Source: Nitrospirales bacterium (GTDB lineage Bacteria > Nitrospirota > Nitrospiria > Nitrospirales > UBA8639). Taken from it: DNA of 64,000 nt. Positions 27,073 through 33,964 of the stretch are shown here, piece after piece. Position numbers and translations under genes: made by a program. Numbering within the stretch: the first letter of the stretch is position 1; each line of letters opens with the position of its first letter. The stretch spans positions 62,001-126,000 of the forward strand of contig JAHRAQ010000025.1 in NCBI GenBank assembly GCA_020027205.1, given 5' to 3'. Below the pieces are notes generated by a model. It ran no database searches. It was not told where the DNA came from and saw only the letters and a program-made list of their open reading frames with translations.

Positions 27073-27192
27073 CCGCGCAGGATTTTTCGTTCCAGGCAAG
27101 GCGGGTGGTGAGCGGGTGAGGAAGGCGTGCTCTTGCACGTCGACTGAACACGCGAGCCACCCAACGCCGCATGGGGCGAAAAATACAAGCGG
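27073..27192 (-). repeat. 120-bp dispersed inverted repeat, copy B
   Basis: This is the reverse complement of copy A (21733-21853) with scattered differences. It lies in the divergent gap between coaE and the beta-helix gene. Together the copies bracket a 5.2-kb segment. Confidence 0.85.
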
Positions 27193-27302
27193 CCCGGCGC
27201 CTTGACCGGAAAAACGCGCGTCCTGTATGTGCCAGTGGTATGGGCGGATGGGATGATGCAACAGACGGAGCCGCGTCGAGTGCAGGGCGGGTGGCGCGGG
27301 TG

Positions 27303-28298
27303 ATGCGCGGATACGGTGCGCCGGTCATGTTTGCCGTGGCCGCGTTCGGCGCGATGTGCGGCGCGCGCCCGGTCACGGCGGCGACGTGGCACGTGGCGGC
27401 GGACGGATCCGCGCAGTTTCAATCCATTCAGAAAGCGATTGACGCCGCGCGGGACGGGGATACCATTCTAATCCGCGCGGGGCGTTACGTGGAAGACGTG
27501 ACCGTGCACAGCAAGGCGCGTTTGAAAATTATCGGAGAGGACCGCGAGCGGGTTGTGATTGCGGGATTAAACCGGGTGGGGACGCTGCACATCGGGAAAT
27601 GGCCGTACGGCGCCACCGACGTGGAAATCAGCGGGCTGACCATTCAACAACACGGCGGCTTGGGCGTGGGCATTTTTAATGGGGAAAGAATTGTGCTGAA
27701 AGATTTGCGCGTCAACGGTCAGGTCTTCGGGCAAGAGGTTCGAGACGTGCGCATCGAACATTGCGACGTGGGCGGTAGCGAAACGACCGGCCTCGCGTTT
27801 GCCGACTCCGATGCGACGCTGACGGACAACACCATTCACGACAACGATCACGGCGTGTCCGTGGGCGGCACATCAACCGTGCACTTGGAGCGGAACGTGG
27901 TGACGCGAAATCTGTTCGAAGCCGTGCTGGCGGCGGACAACGCGCAGGTGACGCTGTTGCAGAACACGCTGGCAAACAACGGCGGCGGCGTCGCGTTTCA
28001 GGACAACGCCGGCGGGCGAGTGGAAGGGAATATCATCACCGGGGCCAAGGTGGGGATTGCATGGGGCGCGCAGTCCGAAGTGACCATTGCGCGTAATGGG
28101 TTGTATGATAATGGGGTGGATTATTTAGTGGGCGGCAAGGCCGTTGTCGCTACTGAGGCCATCAAGGCATTTGCCGGCGTCTACGCTTCCCCGATGTTTG
28201 TGGCGCCGGAGAGGGGAGATTACCGACTGAAAGAAGATTCGCCGATGTGGAACGTCGGCGGGTTTGCGTATTTGGGGGCTGTGGGAGTGGTGGAGTAA
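27303..28298 (+). CDS. Secreted right-handed parallel beta-helix protein (NosD/DUF1565-like)
   Basis: 331 residues from the ATG at 27303. A signal peptide ends near PVTAATWHV. Then comes DGSAQFQSIQKAIDAARDGDTILIRAGRY, the standard opening of NosD/pectate-lyase-like helices. At least eight coils follow, with repeated GI/N-rich turns (for example TIHDNDHGVSVGG, TLANNGGGVAF). Such proteins bind or cleave polysaccharides, or act as scaffolds. No catalytic triad is obvious. The start is uncertain because no strong ribosome-binding site is seen. Confidence 0.8.
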   Translation: MRGYGAPVMFAVAAFGAMCGARPVTAATWHVAADGSAQFQSIQKAIDAARDGDTILIRAGRYVEDVTVHSKARLKIIGEDRERVVIAGLNRVGTLHIGKWPYGATDVEISGLTIQQHGGLGVGIFNGERIVLKDLRVNGQVFGQEVRDVRIEHCDVGGSETTGLAFADSDATLTDNTIHDNDHGVSVGGTSTVHLERNVVTRNLFEAVLAADNAQVTLLQNTLANNGGGVAFQDNAGGRVEGNIITGAKVGIAWGAQSEVTIARNGLYDNGVDYLVGGKAVVATEAIKAFAGVYASPMFVAPERGDYRLKEDSPMWNVGGFAYLGAVGVVE

Positions 28299-28372
28299 CG
28301 ATAATCAATGCATGGGGAGCCAATATCATAGTTTCGTGATGCGATAGTGAAAAAGGATGTCGTGTTAAGCCT

Positions 28373-28669
28373 TTATGGTTTTATGTATTTCTCAACATTC
28401 AACGCACGATGAAATATGCCCAGGATATCTATCGCACCGGGTTTGACGATGTACGCGATTCTGTAGTGCCCATAAAGAAGGATTCTCACTTCGCCTTTTT
28501 CCTCATTTTTGTATGCATGGCCAATCTTCGGAAAGTTTTTCAGGATTTGGGTTTTTTCGTATATGCCTTGAACAACACCCTGCGCCGCCATTGGGTCGTC
28601 CTCTGATATGTATTCATGAATGTCTTGCAGCCACCTGACGGCTTCTTCCGTCCATCTTATTTCTGCCAT
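28373..28669 (-). CDS. ParE/RelE-family toxin
   Basis: 98 residues: IRWTEEAVRWLQDIHEYIS and FPKIGHAYKNEEKGEVRILLYGHYRIAYIVKP match the ParE/RelE toxin fold, including the conserved late Arg and Tyr. ParE members poison gyrase and RelE members cut mRNA; which applies here is not decidable. It begins 13 nt inside the upstream antitoxin gene. Base composition is more AT-rich than neighbouring genes, consistent with transfer. Confidence 0.88.
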   Translation of the reverse strand: MAEIRWTEEAVRWLQDIHEYISEDDPMAAQGVVQGIYEKTQILKNFPKIGHAYKNEEKGEVRILLYGHYRIAYIVKPGAIDILGIFHRALNVEKYIKP

Positions 28670-28842
28670 GCGCGCATCCTGTGCCGCATTTCATCGTTTG
28701 AGATTGTTTTTCCTTCTTTTGAGTCTTGCAGCCCGTGTGCGATCATTTGTTCAAACGCAAGTTCCCTAAGTATTTCTTCGTAGGTTGCGTCTTCCGGTTG
28801 ATTCTGGATCAGCTCGGCCATTCTTTCTTTTACGGCGGACAT
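28657..28842 (-). CDS. Antitoxin of ParE/RelE-type module
   Basis: 61 residues: MSAVKERMAELIQNQPEDATYEEILRELAFEQM is the helical N-terminus common to small antitoxins paired with ParE/RelE toxins. GGAG lies 8 nt before ATG. The gene precedes and overlaps the toxin, the classical order that allows autoregulation by the antitoxin and the complex. Confidence 0.82.
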   Translation of the reverse strand: MSAVKERMAELIQNQPEDATYEEILRELAFEQMIAHGLQDSKEGKTISNDEMRHRMRAWQK

Positions 28843-29169
28843 GGTGTATCTCCTTTCCCTTTTTGTCGAAACAAACTTGGATATCGAGAAGTGCTGAATT
28901 CAGATTTTTCGCAGGTTTCAACTGTACCATAAATTTCGTCTGGAATCCATGCTTGTGATAAAAGACTGAAAGTAGCCCGCCGTGCACTCACTTGCAATAT
29001 GCGCATTGCTGGGCCTAGTCAATGGCCAGAAGCCGTTGCTCCGCATCGGCGGGTTTTGAGTATTTGGGGGCGGCGGGGGATTTTACTAATCCTTGATGGT
29101 TGCTATATTCGGGTGCCAATCTTGTAGGCCCACGGAGACAGGTTGAGCAAAAAAAATGATGCCATATTG
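28843..29169. other. Intergenic region, no gene recognised
   Basis: About 330 bp between the antitoxin start and the end of the next minus-strand gene. It is comparatively AT-rich. Minus-strand reading 29215-29015 is open but has no start signal and no family resemblance. I see nothing convincing here beyond the likely promoter zone of the toxin-antitoxin pair. Confidence 0.4.
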
Positions 29170-29880
29170 TTAGGTATTTTGCTTTGGGTATAGCTTCCCT
29201 CCGGCGGAATGCCAACTATCTTTGTGAACAAGAAACTCATATAAGCCAGGAAACAAAACGTAAGCCTTGCCTCGTTCCTCATCTGAAAATTTTTGTTCTA
29301 ATGGGTCTTGGTAATCCGCAGGCCATTGAGCAGATTCCCATACTGCGCGTATTGACCCAACATAAAGTTCTTTGAGCGTCGAGGTTATGGATATGTCCCC
29401 GCGTCTCTCTGGTGCCGTAGACAGTTTTGCCGCATCATCTGTTGGGATAGAAGGATTGGGTGCCCCGTAAAAGAAAGACGCTGGCTTGTCGGAAATAACA
29501 TCATGAAAGATGCCACGATATTTCAGTTGATGCAATGCAAGGACGCGATAATGTGAATCTTCCACAATGCCCGTTGCAAGTGTCTTGGCATGTGCTAATG
29601 CGCGGCCAGCCTCAACCCATTTTCCGCGATCGTTGTTGCCATCCAGCAATAACTTGGCTGCTTCCTCATAAGCCAACACGCAAGATTCAAGATGGAAGAA
29701 TGAGCGTTTTTCATTCGTGTCGCCTGCGTTTTTGGCTTGCACAAGCAATTGGGTGCCTATTGCAACTAAAATACCGGCTGGCAACAGGCCGTTGCTACTA
29801 TTGTATAGACCTGATACAGCGACATAGATTAGTGCAAATGCAATAAGTAGCCAGCCCATCCATCTTAAGATCGACGCCAT
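29170..29880 (-). CDS. Membrane-anchored protein of unknown function, downstream of Sel1-protease
   Basis: 236 residues from the ATG at 29880 (AAAGG upstream). Another start at 29919 has AGGA and is equally possible. Two transmembrane helices (about 8-28 and 33-52) are followed by a ~180-residue soluble domain with many aromatic residues (YEEAAKLLLDGNNDRGKW, YVLFPGLYEFLVHKDSW). I recognise no family. It follows the protease gene by 64 nt on the same strand and is also relatively AT-rich, so they may form one transferred unit. Confidence 0.6.
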   Translation of the reverse strand: MASILRWMGWLLIAFALIYVAVSGLYNSSNGLLPAGILVAIGTQLLVQAKNAGDTNEKRSFFHLESCVLAYEEAAKLLLDGNNDRGKWVEAGRALAHAKTLATGIVEDSHYRVLALHQLKYRGIFHDVISDKPASFFYGAPNPSIPTDDAAKLSTAPERRGDISITSTLKELYVGSIRAVWESAQWPADYQDPLEQKFSDEERGKAYVLFPGLYEFLVHKDSWHSAGGKLYPKQNT

Positions 29881-29944
29881 TGCCGGGCCTTTCAAGCACT
29901 TCTCTCTTGCTGTACACATGACATTCCTATGGCAGGTGTGTTGG

Positions 29945-31567
29945 CTACCGAATTTCCAGAATCCATTCGGTGGGGATGGCGAATGTGATTTCGCCGTCGG
30001 AAATTTTTTGTGTGGTGATGCCCACCAGATTGCCAGAGGCGTCGAACAGCCCGCCGCCCGATGAGCCGGGCGAGACTGCCGCATCGGTTTGGATAACAGG
30101 CGCGTCACTTGCGTCAGTACGCAGTTGCGATACCACGCCGGCCGACAACGAATAATCTAACCCGCGCGGCGCACCGATGGCATAGACCGCCTCGCCAATT
30201 GACAGGCTTTTGGCCCCTCGGAGTTGCGCGGATACACCCCACAGTTCCGACACGTCCAGCAGACACAAGTCGCGCTCCTTATTCGCATGGCGGAGACGCG
30301 CGGAATGTGGCGCATCGGTCCGTGCGCGGCGGTTCTCGGCTTTGTATACGGCAATATCCGCACCATCCTCTACCACGTGACAATTGGTGGCGACCACGTT
30401 GGGTCTGATAATCACGCCACTACCTTGTGCGTTCGACGTGGTGAGCACCACCACGGAACGCCAGCCGTGTTCAAACGCGCGTTGCGCGGGAGATCGTCGT
30501 GGCGCGGGCGGTGCCACGGGAGTTAGGGGAACGGGAATTTTGGCATATTGGTCTTTCTTATTTGCTCTGTCCGCGAGACGGGCGTCAATGGCTTGTAGTC
30601 GTCGCTTCGCTTCGGTCTGTGACGCGAGACGTTTAGAGGGGGATAATCTTTTGGCAAGCCTATCGCGAAATTCCGTAGAATCTTTAGCGCCGTTCACCGC
30701 TGCCAGCAAAAACCAGATATAGGCTTCGCGGTCATCTTGAATAACCCCCTCGCCGGTGGCATACATCAAGCCGAGGTTGCCTTGGGCCTTCGCATCGCCT
30801 TGCTCGGCAGCTCGGCGGTACCAGTGCACCGCCTCGCGGTTGTCCTGCGGCACACCCCTGCCGTTGGCATACATCACACCGAGGTTGAATTGGGCCTTCG
30901 CAAGGCCTTGCTCGGCAGCCCGGTGGAACCATTGCACTGCTTCACGGTCGTCCTGCGGCACGCCCTCGCCGTTGGCATACATCACGCCGAGGTTGTATTG
31001 GGCCTTTGCAAGGCCTTGCTTGGCAGCTCGGCGGTACCAGTGCACTGCTTCGTGGTGATCCTGCGGCACACCCTGGCCGTTGGCATACATCAAGCCGAGG
31101 TTGTATTGGGCCTCCGCAAGGCCTTGCTTGGCAGCTCGGCGGTACCAGTGCATTGCTTCGCGGTCGTCCTGCGGCACGCCCTTGCCGTTGGCATACATCA
31201 TACCGAGGATGCGTTGGGCCGCCGCATGGTCTTGTTCGGCGGCTCGTCGGAACCATTGCACTGCCTCATGGTCGTCCTGCTGCACACCGTTGCCGAGGAC
31301 ATATCCTGCCCCGAGGTAGAATTGGGCCTTCGCAAGGCCTTGCTCGGCGGCCCGTCGGTACCATTGCACCGCTTCGTGGTGGTTCTGCGGCACGCCCCTG
31401 CCGTTGGCATACATCACACCGAGGTTGAATTGGGCTTCTGCATCACCCCGCTCGGCGGCTTGCCGAAGAGTCTCTAGTTCCGGTGTTTGTGCCGGGGTAT
31501 TTCCGCATAGGATGGTTGGCAACAGAAGTGCCACAACAATCAGGATGGTTCTTCCGGTTCTACGCAT
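29945..31567 (-). CDS. Sel1-repeat protein fused to trypsin-like serine protease
   Basis: 540 residues from ATG 31567 (another ATG at 31594). Order: signal peptide or anchor (TILIVVALLLPTILCG), seven Sel1 repeats of 36 residues (about 30-285), a charged linker, then a chymotrypsin-fold protease (about 360-540). The triad is visible: His in NVVATNCHVV, Asp in RDLCLLDV, Ser in SPGSSGGGLF. Sel1 arrays bind partner proteins, so the enzyme is probably a periplasmic, targeted protease. Adjacent repeats are nearly identical in DNA, indicating recent 108-bp duplications. Confidence 0.88.
   Translation of the reverse strand: MRRTGRTILIVVALLLPTILCGNTPAQTPELETLRQAAERGDAEAQFNLGVMYANGRGVPQNHHEAVQWYRRAAEQGLAKAQFYLGAGYVLGNGVQQDDHEAVQWFRRAAEQDHAAAQRILGMMYANGKGVPQDDREAMHWYRRAAKQGLAEAQYNLGLMYANGQGVPQDHHEAVHWYRRAAKQGLAKAQYNLGVMYANGEGVPQDDREAVQWFHRAAEQGLAKAQFNLGVMYANGRGVPQDNREAVHWYRRAAEQGDAKAQGNLGLMYATGEGVIQDDREAYIWFLLAAVNGAKDSTEFRDRLAKRLSPSKRLASQTEAKRRLQAIDARLADRANKKDQYAKIPVPLTPVAPPAPRRSPAQRAFEHGWRSVVVLTTSNAQGSGVIIRPNVVATNCHVVEDGADIAVYKAENRRARTDAPHSARLRHANKERDLCLLDVSELWGVSAQLRGAKSLSIGEAVYAIGAPRGLDYSLSAGVVSQLRTDASDAPVIQTDAAVSPGSSGGGLFDASGNLVGITTQKISDGEITFAIPTEWILEIR
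30730..31485 (-). repeat. Seven tandem 108-bp coding repeats (Sel1)
   Basis: Within the protease gene, a 108-bp unit repeats about seven times. Each encodes AQxxLGxMYANGxGVPQ followed by EAVxWxRRAA. High nucleotide similarity between units implies recent unequal recombination, and copy number may vary between strains. Confidence 0.85.
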
Positions 31568-31660
31568 GGTGGGATGGAGGTTCCTGTGTCGCATTGGTGA
31601 GCGATTCTATCTCAACGCGGGTGGAAATTGGAAGGGGCGTGAGGTCAGGTCTGTCTCTTT

Positions 31661-31780
31661 TTGTCGTTCCGCGTCGACAATGTTCAATGGCGGGGGAGAA
31701 TAATATGCTAAAGATAACAGAAAGATAACAGAAGGATAACAGAAGGATGGATTCCCGACTACTAACGTCGGGAATGACGG
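31661..31780. repeat. Partial MITE-like element
   Basis: This begins with a GCGTCGACAATGTTCA flank, passes through ATGCTAAAGATAACAG and short GATAACAGAAG repeats, and ends with a TCCCGAC/GTCGGGA hairpin. It is a near-duplicate of 32629-32726. Confidence 0.75.
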
Positions 31781-31828
31781 AAAGAGGGGTCGGGAATGAC
31801 GGAGGGGAGAGAGCGGGAATGCCCCGGT

Positions 31829-31969
31829 CCGTCATTCCCGACATCTTTAGTCGGGAATCCATCTTTCTTTTTCTTTGTCCCAATCAAGGGAAAAAACAAC
31901 AGAAGGATGGACCTTCGGAGCATTTGCCTTTGGCAAATACTTCCCGATTACTAGCGTCGGGAATGACAG
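31829..31969. repeat. Palindromic MITE-like repeat, copy 2, with nested palindrome
   Basis: Left arm CCGTCATTCCCGACATC and right arm GTCGGGAATGAC frame the element as in copy 1. The right arm is interrupted between ATGGA and TTCCCG by about 28 bp containing the palindrome ATTTGCCTTTGGCAAAT. Confidence 0.75.
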
Positions 31970-31980
31970 AAGGAGGGGAC

Positions 31981-32160
31981 TGGATTCCCGATTACAAATG
32001 CCTGCCCCCGATCCCCGATTAAAAATGTCGGGGACAGGCGTTATCAATCGGGGGGTCGGGAATGACGGAACGAGGGATGGACATGACGGCGGCGAGGGGA
32101 CACGGGCATGACGGCGTCACCTTTTTCCGTCCCCTGATTATAAACGTCGGGGACAGGTCA
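31981..32160. repeat. Degenerate hairpin repeats
   Basis: Several related palindromes occur, for example CCCCGATTAAAAATGTCGGG followed by GACAGGCG (about 32010-32040), and a similar CCCTGATTATAAACGTCGGG near 32133. The same sub-repeat is nested in copy 1 near 21885. No coding sequence is seen. Confidence 0.65.
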
Positions 32161-32182
32161 GCCAGCTAGGGCGTCCCACATG

Positions 32183-32563
32183 TCAATTCCCCAGCATTGC
32201 CTGCGTGAGGGTTTTTCCGCCGAGCAGGGCTGCGATGGACAGGCCGACGTTGGTCAGGATGTGGATGGCCCACGTGAGGTAGCGCGCGTTGGTCAGCAGG
32301 TCGGCGGATTCCAAGGCCAGCGATGACATGGTGGTCAGCGATCCGCAAAACCCCACGGCCACCATCAGCGCGTGGCGGGTATCCAGATGCCAGTGGTGAA
32401 ACAGCACGACGAAGACGCCGAGGATAAACGCGCCGACGACGTTGACGATCAGCACGTTCATCGGCAGGCCCGCGAACAGGAGCGGGGTTTCCGTAATTTT
32501 GTATCGCGCGAACGCGCCTGCGGTTGCGCCGAGGGCCAGCAGGGCGAGGTCGGTGAATTTCAT
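32183..32563 (-). CDS. crcB: Fluoride-specific ion channel CrcB/Fluc
   Basis: 126 residues with four hydrophobic helices. ALGATAGAFARYKI, NVVGAFILGVFV and VGFCGSLTTMSSLALES match the Fluc family, including the GxCGxxTTxSS pore-region motif. It exports fluoride as a dual-topology dimer. The start is fixed by a TATAAA box 9 nt upstream; longer N-termini are unlikely. I saw no fluoride riboswitch upstream. Confidence 0.95.
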   Translation of the reverse strand: MKFTDLALLALGATAGAFARYKITETPLLFAGLPMNVLIVNVVGAFILGVFVVLFHHWHLDTRHALMVAVGFCGSLTTMSSLALESADLLTNARYLTWAIHILTNVGLSIAALLGGKTLTQAMLGN

Positions 32564-32572
32564 GGGGCGCAG

Positions 32573-32601
32573 TTTATACTGGCGCGGGTGTCGTTGGAAA
32601 G
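32573..32601 (-). promoter_or_regulatory. Promoter of crcB (leaderless, weak -35)
   Basis: Minus-strand TATAAA (32578-32573) ends 9 nt before the ATG. TTTCCA at 16-nt spacing is a poor -35. The -10 to ATG geometry is the same as at proC and coaE. Confidence 0.45.
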
Positions 32602-32628
32602 GGGAGTGGATGCCGAGTCTGTCATTTT

Positions 32629-32726
32629 CCGTCATTTCACGTCGATAATGTTCAATGGCAGACGAGAAGAAAATGCTAAAGATAACTGAAGGATGGATTC
32701 CCGATTAAAAACGTCGGGAATGACAG
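32629..32726. repeat. Partial MITE-like element
   Basis: This is a near-duplicate of 31661-31780: a CGTCGATAATGTTCAATGG flank, ATGCTAAAGATAACTG, then the ATTCCCGATTAAAAACGTCG hairpin and GGAATGACAG. Confidence 0.75.
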
Positions 32727-32754
32727 AAAGAGAAAAACGGAAATGTCCTCCGGT

Positions 32755-32867
32755 CCGTCATTCCCGACATCTTTAGTCGGGAATCCATCTTTCTGTTGTT
32801 CTTTCCCATTGGTTAGGACGAGGAAACTGAAGGATGGATTTCCGACTACTAATGTCGGGAATGACGG
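32755..32867. repeat. Palindromic MITE-like repeat, copy 3 (inverted centre)
   Basis: Arms are as in copy 1. The asymmetric centre (CATTGGTTAGGACGAGGAAA) is the reverse complement of the copy 1 centre, so this copy lies in opposite orientation. Further degenerate GAATGACGGAAG fragments follow to about 32940. Confidence 0.8.
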
Positions 32868-32948
32868 AAGGAGAGGATGGGAATGACATGACGAAAGGGG
32901 ATGAATTCCCGCTTTCGCGTGAATGACGGAAGAGGGGATGGCCTGTAC

Positions 32949-33842
32949 TTACATGTGGCGGGCGAGGAATTGCAGGATAGCGGGGTTGACGGTGTTTGGT
33001 TGTTCCCATTGGGGGGCGTGGCCGGCGTGGGGGATTTCCTGGAAGGTGCTGCCGGGGATGGTGTCTTGCAATTCGCGGCCTACGGTGGGTGGGAAAACTT
33101 TGTCGTGCGCGCCCCAGAGGAGGAGTGTGGGGTGGGTGATGTGTGCCAGTCGGGGGGCGAAGTCGGTTTCCCATGTCGGGAGTTGCGCCATTTGTGAGTA
33201 AATGGCGCGCACGGCGCCGTGGCGGAATCTGCCGCGGTAGGCGCGTTCCGCCACGAGCGGCGTGATGAGGGTGTGGTCGTGCAACATTTCTTTGAGGATG
33301 CGGCGCGCGGACCATCGCCCGACGCTCCACAGGCCCCACGTAATCAGCCGGCGCGGCAGCCATGTTTGGATGCAGTGTTTGTACGCGGGCGAGGCCATGT
33401 TGTCGAGCACGTTGGCTGGCAATCCTGAAATCAGCACGAGCGCGCTGACCCGGTCGGGATGCGTCACGCTCATCCCGATGGCGAGACCGGCGCCGAGGGA
33501 GTTGCCGATGAACGCGGCGCGGCGGATGCCTTGGTCGTCCATGAAGGCGCGAAGGATGTCGAGGAGAAAGGCCGGCGCGTAGTCTACGTCGGGCTTGTCG
33601 GACAGGCCCGCGCCCGGCATGTCGGGCGTCAGGACACGGTGCGCGCGGGACAATTCGTCCTGCTGGTGTTCCCAGTGCCACATCGCGCCACCGAGGCCGT
33701 GCAGAAGAATCACGGGCGGGCCGTTACCTTCGTCCAGAAAGGCGATGCGGTGCCCGCGCACCGTGCTGGTGCGGACCGTGTGACGCCGCAGGAGGTCGAT
33801 GCGCGCGGGAATCGGCGGGGGCGTTGTGGTGCGGCTGGTCAC
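32949..33842 (-). CDS. Alpha/beta-fold hydrolase
   Basis: 297 residues. The oxyanion region VILLHGLGGAMWHWEHQ, nucleophile elbow GNSLGAGLA, acid LLWGAHDKVFP and His GHAPQWEQP form a complete catalytic set typical of the epoxide hydrolase/haloperoxidase group. The cap region (about 150-215) is helical. Substrate unknown. Start is GTG. The N-terminal ~20 residues are Thr/Pro-rich and may be shorter in life. Confidence 0.85.
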   Translation of the reverse strand: MTSRTTTPPPIPARIDLLRRHTVRTSTVRGHRIAFLDEGNGPPVILLHGLGGAMWHWEHQQDELSRAHRVLTPDMPGAGLSDKPDVDYAPAFLLDILRAFMDDQGIRRAAFIGNSLGAGLAIGMSVTHPDRVSALVLISGLPANVLDNMASPAYKHCIQTWLPRRLITWGLWSVGRWSARRILKEMLHDHTLITPLVAERAYRGRFRHGAVRAIYSQMAQLPTWETDFAPRLAHITHPTLLLWGAHDKVFPPTVGRELQDTIPGSTFQEIPHAGHAPQWEQPNTVNPAILQFLARHM

Positions 33843-33964
33843 GACGCGCGGGTTGTTGGGGGCGGCGTCCTTAGTGGTGGTGGCGGCGGTGACGGTGACG
33901 GTGACATCGGCGGCGTCGGCGCGATTGGGTACGATGCGCGCGGGACGGCGGACGTTGCCGGGGG

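Noticed and set aside
29015-29215. 66-residue minus-strand frame near the toxin-antitoxin pair
   Set aside because: It overlaps the end of the membrane-protein gene, lacks a start signal and shows no family resemblance; at most a degraded remnant.
30730-31485. CRISPR-like periodic repeats
   Set aside because: The period is 108 bp with no unique spacers, and the repeats encode in-frame Sel1 units of the protease.
32564-32700. Fluoride riboswitch before crcB
   Set aside because: No conserved fluoride-aptamer segments found, and the promoter is almost adjacent to the ATG, leaving no leader.
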